Assembly (NCBI GenBank): GCA_907163375.1
Contig: CAJQUW010001793.1
Location: forward strand, 372,001-436,000
Direction: 5' to 3'
From: Prostheceraeus crozeri
Lineage: Eukaryota; Platyhelminthes; Polycladida; Euryleptidae
Length of the DNA stretch: 64,000 nucleotides
A model generated the notes under the pieces. The model saw only the letters and a list, made by a program, of their open reading frames with translations. It was not told the origin of the DNA and searched no databases. Both the position numbers and the translations under genes were made by a program. Below are positions 1-10,323 of this stretch, piece by piece; the stretch's first letter is position 1; every line of letters starts with the position of its first letter.

Positions 1-859
1 ATTCCAAACAACTTCCGCTCTATCGATTTCAGCCTCCTCATCATGAATCTGGACTCAGATTCCACAAATTCGCAGCTGCTTTTGAGAAATAAAGTCAAGT
101 TTAAAGATAAACCTGGGTCCGCTAACTTCACACATGTTAATTATTAGGTATCCTCACAGTAATTTACATTATGAAGCCGAACACGTACTATGTTGGTAAC
201 TGTCAGAATCCTGATGTTGATACATTCTTAATATATTTGAATTTTACCAATTATCTTTATTTCTTCACGCCTTGCGGCACTCTTGAACCTTTCTCGGCAC
301 CCCGGTTGAAATACACCTAGCTAGATCAATCATAACTTTTTGGTTAACGAGTTGTGCATAATTCAAAACGAGCTTATTGGGGTCACAGTGCACTTGAAGA
401 ATAGATGTAAACCATGACTGATAGACTAATTCAAGAAGTTCAAATATGGTTCATATATTAGAAGTCTATGATAAAGATGAGATCTTGCTTAAATATGCTG
501 ACAACTTGACGTAATGTGGCAATGTTTTCAAAAATACCCAAACTAGCAGTCTTCAAGTAGGCCTTCCAATAGTCTTACATTGGATGTTGCAGAGCAAGCT
601 GGAAATCAATTAAGTAAAATCTCAAATCTCTATGTAGTGAAAGTGACTCTAAATTGCAAGATGAAATCAAATTTTCCCGTCCCAACATACCAATAATTGT
701 TGATGGAATTACACTCGAATATTGCGCTCACCTCTTCGCGTCACTTCACAGTAATCAAGAAAAGCCGTTAGAAGTTCGGAAGCTCATAAAATTGTTTGTG
801 GACTACATTGCAGTGGGCTAACTTTGGTCCACTTAATCATCGTCGAACTGTTAAAGGCT
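1..859. other. No recognised feature
   Basis: No convincing coding region, repeat structure or RNA gene is visible. Reading frames are short and stop-rich and no transposon terminus was found. Confidence 0.5.
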
Positions 860-1710
860 TTAATCCTATTAGGACCGGGCGATTTATAGCGTCGTAGGAC
901 CGGGGGTCCACAAAGTGCACCCCCTCAAATTTTCCATGTTCCGATGGATAAAACTTTGTGTACACTCAAAAAATTATATATTTCGAGTCTCCCCTTTCGA
1001 ATGGTATTGTCTATTTTGCATGATTCGAAGACCTTCATACCAAAAATTTAAATTTCAAATTCTATCTAAATATATCTATATGCATATCTATATAGTGTTA
1101 TAAGTATAATATTCTACGTTTATTTTAGTGCTATAAACAGCAATTTGAAATTTGAACTTAAATAATGTCTTTTCATGTATTATTGCATTTTTTTATCTTT
1201 ACAAATGTCGCGTTGTAGTAACTTATTCGTCATAAAGACAAGAACATGATACATTCCGAATGCAATCTTTCGAATGGTGATATGTATTTTGATTATTCTG
1301 TGGGTTTCATATCACGACAACTAATTTCCGGAATAGTATCTGCATGTACATGTAGGCCTATACTATATATGGATATTACATATACATGCACTCATTTTGG
1401 GAGATAAGATGAATGTGTATGTTAACAATCTTGAATTGCACATGCATAAATATTACATAAATATGATACAGAAACATATCAATGATCAGTGCTACTTAAA
1501 ATGAAAGCTATAAATTTTCTAAAAAGTACTTTTGAAAATGACTTTACAGCAAGTCAATTTTGCCCAAATTTTTACTGAAACTTCAACATGCATACAAACT
1601 AAAAGTCACAAAAAATTATACTTCTATCTGACCTATTTTAGGAGATATAAAAAGATGCTGACAGGGGCGGGCACATTGTGTCCCCCCGTTCTGATGAGGA
1701 TTATACTTAA
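860..1710. repeat. Candidate TTAA-flanked MITE (piggyBac-like)
   Basis: TTAA occurs at 860-863 and 1707-1710. Just inside, the two ends are imperfect inverted repeats: the left reads ATCCTATTAGGACCGGG and the right, reverse complemented, reads ATCCTCATCAGAACGGGG. Each end also has a run of G followed by CACAA(A/T)GTGC (left near 908-920, right near 1668-1685). TTAA duplication is the piggyBac hallmark, which is why that superfamily is suggested. No transposase is visible. The termini are imperfect, so the assignment is tentative. Confidence 0.35.
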
Positions 1711-3060
1711 GATGACCTGACAGTCTGCATAATCTCGCCCCCAAAGAACCTACAATAGCAATAGAAAGTGCTGTTTCCCAAGCATTACCTCGAGATAGCG
1801 ACGCGATTCATCCTCGACTAATATGAGCACATTAGTCGCTAACTTTTGTCTTTGAGATGGCCGACGACATAACATTTATCTTCTAGAACACCTTTTCTCA
1901 AATTGCTTTAATCACTTATTACTACTGTGAATTTATTTATGTTCAAATGATCTTGCGGTTCCCATTTCTAAGGCCATTGTCATGAAATATACGACGTTAC
2001 TTTTGTTACTATTATATACATGCTCATATTTTCCATGCTTCAGCTAATCCGTGTCACATGTAAAATGCGCTTTGCTTACCACCGTAGAGCAGTTATGCAG
2101 TTCGGAAACCTTGGTTACGAATTAAATTCCACCTTGTCATCATTTTCATGCAGTCTAGTAATCGCATGTCGACAGGGCGTGATAAGCCAGTCAAGAATTC
2201 TTGGAGAGATCAACGCTGAAGCTGAAGAAGAGGAAATAACGTGATGCAGAGAATGAAGGAGCTATCTATCAGGCGTGGAATGACGTGACCCTCATGACGA
2301 CAGTCAAATCGTTACGGGAAACTGTATTTGGAAAGAGGAAGAGTGATTCGACTACTTAATATGAAGGATGATGATTGATGACTGATTTGATATTTAGTTT
2401 AACCTTATGCACTCTCTTCAAGAAAGTTCGGATTATCTTTTCTATTGCTTTATTGCATATGCATGAAGAGAAAACTTTACATATCAGCGTCGTAGAAAGC
2501 ACAAATGAAAATATGATAATGCCTCTAAAGCATTCATTCCTTGCTTTTTATGGCTTTTCTATATTTGCTAGTTACGTATGAAAAGCGATTTATTGAAATG
2601 TAGGCTACTTTACTTCCTCGATAATTTTGTCTATTTCGTCTATGCGGACATTATTACATATTATCTGTAAAGAAATTGAGGAAAATCCAAGGTTTTGATT
2701 TAATAATTCAATCAATTTGATAGTATCGTTAATTATTTTCTGTTGCTATCTGGTTGCCATCATCAGACCATGTGAAAATAGTCACACAACATCATTTTTA
2801 GACGTTTAGGGTGTGAAATCTGCCGTTTGAAATTTCATGATATAATTAGCGCACGTGCTCGAACGAGTTTGTAATATTTAGATCGTATAATTCATATTTC
2901 TAACAAACATTCCGTTGTGAAATGCCTTGCAAGGCGTGCCTGTATTCAAAGGGCGTTTCCTGTTCTGAACAGCTTTTAAGTGTTACGAGCAATTCGTTAT
3001 ACATTAAGGATAAATTGCGGATAAATCTATTCGTTATCGGTGAAACAGTGTAACAACTAA
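1711..3060. other. No recognised feature
   Basis: Short ORFs only, none with a motif I recognise. No terminal repeats or direct duplications stood out. Confidence 0.4.
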
Positions 3061-3077
3061 CATCCGATTCTTGTATG

Positions 3078-3327
3078 AACTTCTACATTGGAAGCACCAC
3101 AAGAACACTCCACATCAAGTGCAGAGAACGTTCCACAAATTCCACCTCATCAATGTACAAACATCTTCAAAATTGTCAGACAACACTTTTTTTCAACATC
3201 AATTCTAATCCATGATTCAGATGAAGCTAGCCTACATTTACGAAAAGCGTTCCTCATCAACAAATTAAGCCCAAAGATCAATGGTAAATCAGAACTCGAA
3301 CTTTACAGAGATTTTTTTTTTATATAG
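3078..3327 (+). pseudogene. Penelope-type GIY-YIG endonuclease remnant
   Basis: From 3081 one frame reads FYIGSTTRTLHIKCRERS and continues to a SSMYKHLQNCQ segment, the typical start of the GIY-YIG nuclease domain found at the C-terminus of Penelope-like retroelements. The second half of the domain (HDSDEASLHLRKAFLINK, then LSPKINGKSE) follows in a different frame, so a frameshift lies near 3180. The catalytic Tyr of YIG and the downstream Arg are present. No upstream reverse transcriptase is recognisable, so this is a dead 3' fragment. Confidence 0.5.
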
Positions 3328-4470
3328 TGCTACGTAATATTTTCTATCATGTTGCATCACTTTATTATTTCACTTTATTCATTTTATATTTATCACTTTA
3401 CTCACATCGTTTCATTTCCTCGTCCTCCTTCTGTAAGATCACTGTCAATTTCTACTGTCTTTTCTGTTGGCAAAATGTAGTCCAATACTATCTGTCTCAT
3501 ACTCACGTTTCTATTCCACTTTTCTTACTCATGAAATCTTATTACCCTTCATGTAATGTAAATTTTGAATTTCGTGCATGTAAATGTTTTCCATATATGC
3601 CTGACGATGATCATCTAATGAAGATCGAAATTAATTGCTAAAATAAAAATTTACAATTAACATCAATATTTATCTTGACTGTTCCCAACCAATAACTTGA
3701 AAATTCTTTGTACAATGGGCATTCTAAGACTTAAATTGATTAAGATATTTTTCGATATCACAGTAGAATTGTTGAATACTCCAAAAGTAAAAAAAATTGT
3801 AGTTTCTTATGTGGCACAAGGTTCTGAAAGGATTAGCAGTCTTCCTCGTTGCAATGTTGACGTGTGTCACAAGTCAGTATAAAAATATAGGACATCCTCC
3901 GATTTCTCAAGGACCAAAGTTACTTCAACAGGATGAATAGTTTACTCTGTTGATTGCACTGACTGCGGTAAATCACAATGCTGGCGAGACTAGCTAAGTT
4001 ACTCGTGTAAATTAGCGCAGAACGGCTCCTCGATTGATGTGAATAGTTTGCAATGATTGAGTATTCGAATTAGGAGGACCAACGAATCGACTGGCAATGT
4101 GACGAGATAGTTAAGCGCAAGTCAAACTTCGAGAAATTTTCTTGATTGGCTCTCTAAACGAGTTGACTGTGGTCTTCAAACAGCTCTCACCTGAACTTCT
4201 CCCACTTTTATAATAATAAAGCGTTTATTCTTTAAATAATGGAAATCGAAAGCTACAATGAAAAGTCACCTGAATACAATCAGCAATAATTTGAAATTAC
4301 AAGAAGACAGCGTGTCAAATCAAGACATTCCTTTCATAACTATCGCTTAAAGCGCTCATTAAATACCCGGAAAGAGTAAAGGAAAAATCCTTTGCTACGA
4401 CGTACTGTTCGCCTTTTTGGAAGAAGAAAGCGTCCTGAGTTTGCGTGGATGGGCAAGTGACGATGCAATA
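3328..4470. other. No recognised feature
   Basis: AT-rich sequence with short frames. No conserved domain or transposon end was recognised. Confidence 0.4.
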
Positions 4471-4485
4471 TATGATCTGGATTCA

Positions 4486-6192
4486 TTATTTGCTCCAACA
4501 GCCTGAGACACAAGTTATCTGTTCGGGTGATAGACTAGGCAAGCATTCATTTGAACAATTGCTACCACACAATAGTCTGTGAAACCGACCTTGAGCCCTT
4601 TCGAATTGATTCGACTCGGATTTGGACAATGACACATACACTGATGCACAGTACTCAAATAGCGATCTAATCAAAGAAATATAAGTCAATTTGAAGGCAG
4701 AATTATTCAAAGATCGACGTAAAATTCTCATCTATAAAACCGACGTGGTGCTTTCTTCAGAACATAATTGCAATGAGTAGAGCAAGTAGCATAACAGTTG
4801 AACCAGACACCAAGAATCGATAGTTCGGTCACATGTTCAATATTCGACAGACAATAATCAGAAACGGTAGACCACTTCTTAATCGGAAGAGATTTGCATT
4901 TTTTAATTTATTTCAAGATCCATCGACTCTGACCACTTTAAAAGTTTTTCATGTTATCTTGTAATATGGTCATTGTTTCTGTCATTATAGAGAGGAAAGC
5001 ATAAACTGATGTCATCGGCATGAACAATCAAATGACAATGAGAAAAATCGATTTCACTTGTAGAGGTAGAAAGAGCAAAAAAGATAGGGACCCAAAATCG
5101 ATCCTTGGGGAATACCTGAGGTTATTGCAACTGGTCGACTACAGGTTGTCCCGATCCTGAGAACAAACTGAGAACGATTAGTCGATAGTCGTAAATCCAT
5201 CTAATAAACTTGTTTGGAAAGCTAAATTGATTAAAACGATTCAGTACATGTTCAAATTTTAAACGAGCGAGTGCCTTTGAAAAGTCGTAAGACACAGCAA
5301 CAGCTCCAACAGTCCTCTGATCATCAGGATAACGGGTGGTCATGCAGTGAGAGCAGAGCACATGCTGATGGGGAGCCTGGTCTCAATCCAAATTGCTGAT
5401 CGTGATAATGTTCAAGCATTTTATCCTTCATGGAATTGAGGATTATAGTCTCCAGAATTTTGCTTGTAATGGAAGTATACTGATGGGACGTAAACTGTCT
5501 ATCGTTGGTGCTGGATGTCTTTGGGATTGATGTAATATCCCTCGCTTTCCAAAACGATGGTACTTCGGCGTTTTTAAAGAAATACGAAAAAGTTCACATA
5601 TAGGCTTAGCGATTATCTGGGCGATGTGCTTATAAATGATTGCCTGGAAGTCTAATGTAGCCTTACCTTTCTTCACTTTCTCTATGAGAGTTTGTATGAG
5701 CACTGGAGTAACCAAAGGATCCCATTCGCAACTACTGTTCTGATCGTTGGCACAAAGGCATAACTGAAAATTTGTAACCTCCGAGTCCAAAAAGACTGAT
5801 GTCAACCTGATATTTATCATTTCAACACCCGACTCTAGGCTATCGTATTGGGAGAGCATTGCTGTCAGCAACGTTTTAGCCTTTGTGCCCACATGCTCGT
5901 TTGTTGATCTCCACATGTCTTGGGCTGCAATCCTCTTCGACCATGAGATCTTAGATCTCCATATCTCGTTTCTCACCTTTAACTTTAGGTGCTCGTACAA
6001 CGGGAAGTTTTGACTTTGAAACTCTGACCATCTCATATTTATTAGGTCTTTGATTACACTGGTTATCCATGGCTTGTCTCGAGGAGAAAACGATACAGTT
6101 GATGGTGGAATTGACTCGCCAACAGCGCGATTCAGAGTCTCATGAAACTTCGTGCACTTTTCTTCAATACATGGATTGTCACAGTTATTCAT
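4486..6192 (-). pseudogene. Decayed non-LTR retrotransposon (Jockey/CR1-like), endonuclease-RT linker and RT
   Basis: Read on the minus strand, 6192 to 5443 encodes the endonuclease-to-RT linker (KPWITSVIKDLINMRWSEFQ) followed by the RT entry motif LRPISILP. The frame 5361 to 5122 holds the degenerate FDFSKAFD-type catalytic motif (YDFSKALARLKFEHVL). The frame 4731 to 4486 holds the post-RT LIRSLFEYCASVY segment. These match in order the domains of a LINE ORF2, but stops and frameshifts separate them and the YADD region is not recognisable. It is head-to-head with the plus-strand LINE that starts near 6205. Confidence 0.65.
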
Positions 6193-6204
6193 TATCCAAA
6201 CTTC

Positions 6205-7229
6205 AGAAGATGTGCATCCACCAGTGAGTTCCCCTCTTGTTGGAAAGTAGCTTCCGTGTTTTCATCACCAAAGAAAGGTTCTGACTTATCTCTTCCATCT
6301 AGTTACCGTGCTATCAGCATACTTCCAATTGCTGGCAAGATTTTGAAGCAGTGATTAACCAACATATTGTTAACTTCTTTGAAACTCATAACCTTCTGTC
6401 AGAAGAACAGTATGGCTTCAGGCACTCTCGATCAACTGCAAATCTTTATTCATACGTCTCTGAACATGTGAGTCGCGTTCTTGACAGACAAGGTGGGACG
6501 AAATCAGTCGCCCTGGATATTTCCAAGGCATTCGATAAAGTCTGGTATCAGGGACTCCTTAAGAAGCTTAGGTCTTATGGAATTGTTGATCAACTCCATA
6601 AACGTCTTGCTTCTTTCCATAGTGACCGGCAGATATCTGTCGTCTTAGATGGCCAAACGTCTTCCACCAAAAGATCAATTATTTTCAATCTTTTTCTGAA
6701 GTACATCAACGACCTCCCAGACTGCGTAGTGAGTACATTCGTGATGTATGCAGATGACATGACACTTTTCAATTCCTGTGAGCGACTAGCAAAGAACACT
6801 CAGCAACGTCAGCGGTTATGAGACGTCTTAATGAAGATCTACGAAGGGTTTCTGAATGGGGCGCCAAATGGCTTGTTACTTTCAATCATTCAAAAAACTC
6901 ACGAGTTATTAAAGGAGATGATGACCAACATGTCATTAAGACATTGATGGCTAGAATACTCCAGACATCCATGCATTAAGATGTCAGACAATAGGATCGT
7001 AGAACAAGATTAAATCTCCCTCCATGGATTAGCGGCTATTAAAGACCTGTTGTCATGGAGACTGTATATCCGTTCCATCAGCAAGCAGGCAGCTCAACGC
7101 ATGGGTAGCCTCCATGGTGTCAGCAGCTATCCTCCACCACAGACTGTCTGCTTTCTTCACAAGTCCACTGTTCTTTCTCTGCTGGGAGTATTGTTGCCAT
7201 CTGTGGGCAGGCGCCCCACAAATGCAACT
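6205..7229 (+). pseudogene. Decayed non-LTR retrotransposon RT, 5' part, split by the Polinton
   Basis: The RT entry (SSYRAISILPIAGKILK), then in a shifted frame EEQYGFRHSRST, DISKAFDKVWYQGLLKKL and the catalytic MYADDMTLF motif, are Jockey/CR1-type RT blocks. After a further frame change the thumb segment (LNEDLRRVSEWGAKW) is seen. The fragment ends in the motif CWEYCCHLWAGAP immediately before the Polinton target duplication. Its continuation lies beyond the Polinton at 27117, in phase. Several stops and frameshifts show the LINE was already dead or has decayed since. Confidence 0.7.
7224..7229. repeat. Polinton target-site duplication, left copy
   Basis: GCAACT here is repeated exactly at 27111-27116, directly outside the two terminal inverted repeats. 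A 6-bp duplication is the diagnostic size for Polinton/Maverick integration. Confidence 0.95.
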
Positions 7230-7602
7230 AGTAGTTAGATTTGCGGACGCACTGTTAGTGGATACGAACATGGATAGGAACATGTTCCGAATTGCGAATG
7301 CGAACATGGATAGGAACATGTTCCGAATTGCCAATGGATGCGAACATGGATAGGAACATGTAAATAGGAACCGCGTTCCGATTGATAGGCGAATTGAGAT
7401 CATACTTAATGATTCGGTACACTTATTTGTGTGTTGGGATCGGAACGGCTTGTTCCGAAATTGAATTAGAGTATGTGAATTAGAATAGGGATGCGAACAT
7501 CTATTTCGGTACTTAAACAGGTGTTTGTTTTGAGACTACTTGCTCAAATGCGACAATTGTGGCCATTGTGACTATGATGACAATTTTATTTATTTTCATA
7601 AC
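7230..7602 (+). repeat. Left terminal inverted repeat
   Basis: It matches the reverse complement of 26742-27110 across its whole length. I find one substitution (A at 7247 against the complement of C at 27093) and a small length difference in the T-rich inner edge near 7586-7595. It contains three copies of a roughly 36-bp unit and several GGAAC/GTTCC palindromes. Such long TIRs carry the replication origin and integrase-recognition ends in Polintons (family knowledge). Confidence 0.95.
7263..7361 (+). repeat. Tandem ~36-bp repeat and GGAAC/GTTCC palindrome array in the TIR
   Basis: The unit CGAACATGGATAGGAACATG occurs three times at intervals of about 36-40 bp. The first two copies continue into TTCCGAATTG, forming the perfect 12-bp palindrome GGAACATGTTCC at 7277-7288 and 7313-7324. 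Outside the array, GGAAC-CGC-GTTCC lies at 7367-7379 and GGAAC-GGCTT-GTTCC at 7442-7456. The same array is mirrored in the right TIR (for example 27052-27063). Spaced inverted half-sites suggest a protein-binding role, which is inference. Confidence 0.85.
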
Positions 7603-7635
7603 TAGGTTAAGTTATAAATATGTAAAAGTTGCTTG

Positions 7636-8139
7636 ATGGTTAGTTTCCCAATTTCATGGATTGTTGCAAGAGACCTTGGCTATTCGCTAAAGGCTATAGA
7701 AACTGTTACAAATCTAAATGAAAATATCAAAGCTGGTGATTTAGTTGAACGACTAATGGATCCGGATGAGCATACCATGAATGTTAATTTGGATCGTAGT
7801 TGGATAGAAGATTTCTCAATGCTACATTATAAAGACAGTGAAATTAGGAGGATGAAATTGGAACTTTCTGAAACGGAGATAAAAAAAGTGAAACCTTCAA
7901 TTGATTTATCGAAATGTTCTATCAATGAAAGTGACTTCAGAAAGAAATTAGAAACAGAGACGTTTAAACTATTATGTGAACGGAACTGCATTAGGTGTTT
8001 TGAACGGGAAAAATCCCTTCTCTTGTTACCATGTTCTCATTTTGTCATGTGTTCTACATGCTATATGCCCTTGAAAACTACATTTTGTCCCCTTTGTGAT
8101 GAAGAAATAATTTCAACAGTCACTGTATATCGTTCATAA
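7636..8139 (+). CDS. IAP-like UBA-RING protein without BIR domains
   Basis: This 167-aa protein ends in a C3HC4 RING with C118, C121, C133, H135, C139, C142, C151 and C154. The RING (CIRCFEREKSLLLLPCSHF, then CPLCDEEII) and the short tail ending VTVYRS resemble the C-terminal RING of inhibitor-of-apoptosis proteins, which act as E3 ubiquitin ligases. Residues 10-41 (ARDLGYSLKAIETV, then GDLVERLMD) look like the UBA domain that precedes the RING in cIAP/XIAP. No BIR domain is present. The start is the ATG at 7636; the open frame extends one codon upstream only to a TTG. TATAAATA at 7613-7620 is very close to this ATG. Suppression of host cell death or ubiquitin signalling is inferred, not shown. 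Confidence 0.7.
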   Translation: MVSFPISWIVARDLGYSLKAIETVTNLNENIKAGDLVERLMDPDEHTMNVNLDRSWIEDFSMLHYKDSEIRRMKLELSETEIKKVKPSIDLSKCSINESDFRKKLETETFKLLCERNCIRCFEREKSLLLLPCSHFVMCSTCYMPLKTTFCPLCDEEIISTVTVYRS

Positions 8140-8161
8140 TGAGTCATCATGCGTGTCTGTG

Positions 8162-8194
8162 ATTGGTTGCTATTGTGCAGCTTTTGTATATAAG
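8162..8194 (+). promoter_or_regulatory. ATTGG plus TATATAAG promoter
   Basis: ATTGG (an inverted CCAAT box) lies at 8162-8166 and TATATAAG at 8187-8194, 56 bp before the ATG at 8250. The same octamer and layout recur at 25293-25332 on the minus strand, and the octamer at 9374-9381. Confidence 0.6.
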
Positions 8195-8249
8195 GTTATC
8201 ACACTTCTATTACAACCATACTTGTTGAGGATTGTAGACATTAATAAAC

Positions 8250-8651
8250 ATGCCATTTACCACGATCATTCCTGTTTCAATTATTCACAAAGACAATCTG
8301 TTTACTAGCAAGATTTTCTACTCTGCAAATGATGTTATTGGTTACAAAGCTGATCTCATAGATCTGATGGAGGATATTGTCACATTCTATCATTGTGAAG
8401 ATGATATTGAACTTCAGAAACTCTTAATGAGGACATTGACCAATGCCCTTACGCGAGTACTACGATTTTGGCTCGATGAAGTGTTCAAGCCTTTGAGTTT
8501 GACGGAAGCTATTCCACAGAGTTCTCGTTGCTATTGTGAAATGAGAACACAGAAATTGAAGACTTGTTTGCATGATATAATCGTATTTAGCCACTATGAC
8601 GAAAATGGTGGTAAATTCAAGGTGGACATGTTTACCGGACCCCGTCGATGA
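8250..8651 (+). CDS. Hypothetical 133-aa Polinton protein
   Basis: Starts at ATG 8250 about 30 bp after the predicted start site of the TATATAAG promoter. I do not recognise the family. The central part (about residues 38-82) looks helical and amphipathic, with the segment LQKLLMRTLTNALTRVLRF, and the C-terminal half has scattered Cys (CYCEMRTQ). No BH1-type or other viral anti-apoptotic motif was seen. It overlaps the next ORF by ATGA, as in coupled or frameshift-related genes. Confidence 0.6.
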   Translation: MPFTTIIPVSIIHKDNLFTSKIFYSANDVIGYKADLIDLMEDIVTFYHCEDDIELQKLLMRTLTNALTRVLRFWLDEVFKPLSLTEAIPQSSRCYCEMRTQKLKTCLHDIIVFSHYDENGGKFKVDMFTGPRR

Positions 8652-8860
8652 GCGTCAATGTGGCAGTGCAAGATGACCGGGACATAATCAAGTTTAGAGC
8701 ATACTATGCTAATCTTTTAAAAGTCTTCGCTTCAAAACCATGCTGTTCATGCTGTCCTCTATCAAAGGATTTAATGTGTAATATAGAACAGCTTATAACT
8801 GCAACGACTCAGACCTGGAGTGATGTTGATGACTGCGACCTACCATCTGTTACCGTTTGA
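8648..8860 (+). CDS. Hypothetical 70-aa Polinton ORF overlapping its neighbour
   Basis: Begins at the ATG of an ATGA overlap with the stop of the preceding gene. It carries a Cys cluster KPCCSCCPLSKDLMC (about residues 31-45) and an acidic tail (DVDDCD). It may be a separate small protein translated by reinitiation, or the C-terminus of the upstream gene displaced by a frameshift. The sequence alone does not decide. Confidence 0.45.
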   Translation: MSVNVAVQDDRDIIKFRAYYANLLKVFASKPCCSCCPLSKDLMCNIEQLITATTQTWSDVDDCDLPSVTV

Positions 8861-8919
8861 CTTTGTTGCACGGAACTAAGCAAAAATGTATATTTTCATA
8901 AATGCTTTGCTTTTAACAC

Positions 8920-8925
8920 AATAAA
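8920..8925 (+). terminator. AATAAA poly(A) signal
   Basis: AATAAA follows the 8250/8648 gene pair by about 60 bp and lies directly before the next ATG at 8927, so this transcript end and the next gene are tightly packed. Confidence 0.4.
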
Positions 8926-8926
8926 A

Positions 8927-9319
8927 ATGACTGCAAAACGAAAGGCATCTTTTTCTCGGAAGAATGGTTCTTTTAGACCTTCAAGTCAGTTTAAGAAGGC
9001 GTTGCGAAAGTTAAACAGCATGCGAAACAATAAAGTTAAGTGCAAATTAATTCAAAACTCAAGTGATGATTTCATCCGTGATTTGGCTTTTGCAATACAC
9101 AAATGCCTCCCAATATACAAGCCTTTATTGAGTACTGATTCTCTAAACAGCATTAGAAAATTTTCAAATCCAAGAAGCAGTGATATGAAAAGGCGGAACT
9201 TAGTTCAGCGTGGAGGTGGTGGGTTTTTGAATATGTTGAATGATATTGGAAACAGCATTTACAATGTACTCAACAGTCCACTAGGGAAAGTTGTAGCAGG
9301 TGCCGCAGTGTTGCTATAG
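8927..9319 (+). CDS. Basic virion-like precursor with a GG processing site and hydrophobic tail
   Basis: This 130-aa protein has a Lys/Arg-rich N-terminal half (KRKASFSRKNGSF) followed by QRGGGGFLNMLNDIGNSIYN (about residues 94-113) and a hydrophobic C-terminus (GKVVAGAAVLL). A Gly-Gly-Gly junction before an amphipathic or hydrophobic segment is typical of adenain-processed membrane-active or core proteins of Polintons and adenoviruses (pVI/pX-like). The segment Q-x-GG-G recurs in the basic protein at 14563. Exact homology is not certain. Confidence 0.5.
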   Translation: MTAKRKASFSRKNGSFRPSSQFKKALRKLNSMRNNKVKCKLIQNSSDDFIRDLAFAIHKCLPIYKPLLSTDSLNSIRKFSNPRSSDMKRRNLVQRGGGGFLNMLNDIGNSIYNVLNSPLGKVVAGAAVLL

Positions 9320-9356
9320 ACGACGAATCATGGATTGACACGTCATCATTGATTGA

Positions 9357-9381
9357 TGACTCATGTGAATATGTATATAAG
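9357..9381 (+). promoter_or_regulatory. AP-1-like site and TATATAAG box
   Basis: TATATAAG at 9374-9381 lies 88 bp before ATG 9469. TGACTCA (AP-1 consensus) is at 9357-9363, and a CRE-like ACGTCAT element lies at about 9340-9346. Binding is inferred from consensus only. Confidence 0.55.
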
Positions 9382-9468
9382 AGAGACGCGCTTGTACTCT
9401 TTAATCACTTTCAAGCTATCATTCATCGCTGACGGTTGAAAAGCTCCGAATAAGTACAACATTGAATT

Positions 9469-10215
9469 ATGTCTCAAAAAATGTTTATAGTTAGAGAGGA
9501 GAGCGACTCATTTGAACGTGATCTCTTTAAATTCCGACCGACAAGGAAGGTTCAAGGGATTGGAAATACCTTTTACTTCCAAACGTTGAGCTATGGTGAC
9601 GATGGTTTCTACCTTCAAGTTCCATTTTTCCACAGTAATGGTATGTCTTCATCTGGATATAGCAACATGAGACAAATGCGAGTGACCTTTCCGAAATGGC
9701 AGCAGATGATACTCAAAACCATCGACTCTTTGGTGAAGGAATGCGTTGTGTTGCCCGAAAGTGCTCCTACACATTGGAGGAAGGCGTTAGAGGAAGGAAG
9801 TGGCTATAAGGATTTACCCGAGTTCAATACGCTATTCTTGAAATTGTCCTATCACTTTCAAGCATTCAATCTACTTGGAAATACAATGGAGTGTGATGAT
9901 CTGAAGCGCGGACGATACATGGGTTTAATACACGTCAACGGACTATACATTGGTGCTCACGGCTCAACCGGAAAAGTGGCATCGTTACAAATGAAAGTTC
10001 TACAGTTGGTTTATGAGCCAATGCCGATTGATAAGTGTCTAATCACCATCGATAAACCTACTTCAAAAGATGGGAAGGATGTTGAAGAATGCAAAAAGCG
10101 GGGACGGAAATCCAAGGAAGGGAGTGTTAAGTTGAAATTGAAACGCCAAGATGCTCAAATTGACGCGAGAAGTTATTTTAATGCTGACATTGATGAGGAA
10201 ACACAAATGCTGTGA
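9469..10215 (+). CDS. Hypothetical 248-aa Polinton protein with basic AT-hook-like tail
   Basis: An intact ORF with its own TATA box. I do not recognise the family. The N-terminal 190 residues look globular and mixed alpha/beta (GFYLQVPFFHSNGMSSSG, then KRGRYMGLIHVNGLYIG at about 146-162). The C-terminus is charged, with KKRGRKSKEG (about 207-216), which resembles an AT-hook or nuclear-localisation signal, followed by KLKLKRQ. A DNA-binding role is plausible from the basic tail but is inference. It is followed by AATAAA at 10242, so it seems separately transcribed from the ATPase. Confidence 0.65.
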   Translation: MSQKMFIVREESDSFERDLFKFRPTRKVQGIGNTFYFQTLSYGDDGFYLQVPFFHSNGMSSSGYSNMRQMRVTFPKWQQMILKTIDSLVKECVVLPESAPTHWRKALEEGSGYKDLPEFNTLFLKLSYHFQAFNLLGNTMECDDLKRGRYMGLIHVNGLYIGAHGSTGKVASLQMKVLQLVYEPMPIDKCLITIDKPTSKDGKDVEECKKRGRKSKEGSVKLKLKRQDAQIDARSYFNADIDEETQML

Positions 10216-10241
10216 ATGTGAAATGAAAGTTTCTAAATGTA

Positions 10242-10247
10242 AATAAA
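10242..10247 (+). terminator. AATAAA poly(A) signal
   Basis: AATAAA lies 27 bp after the stop of the 248-aa gene, and a T-rich stretch (TTGTTTTATT) follows about 20 bp later, as expected for a cleavage site with a downstream element. Confidence 0.5.
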
Positions 10248-10323
10248 GTTGTTATGGAACATGACTTGTTTTATTCTAAGCAAACTGGTGGGTGTTGGTC
10301 TTTAAAGCTTTTGAAATTTCAGG

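Noticed and set aside
7053-7403. ORFs spanning the TIRs (also 26937-27119)
   Set aside because: They consist of TIR tandem repeats translated in open frames; no codon structure or motif supports coding.
8250-8651. Viral BCL2 homologue, as reported in some adintoviruses
   Set aside because: No BH1-like NWGR block or related pattern is visible.
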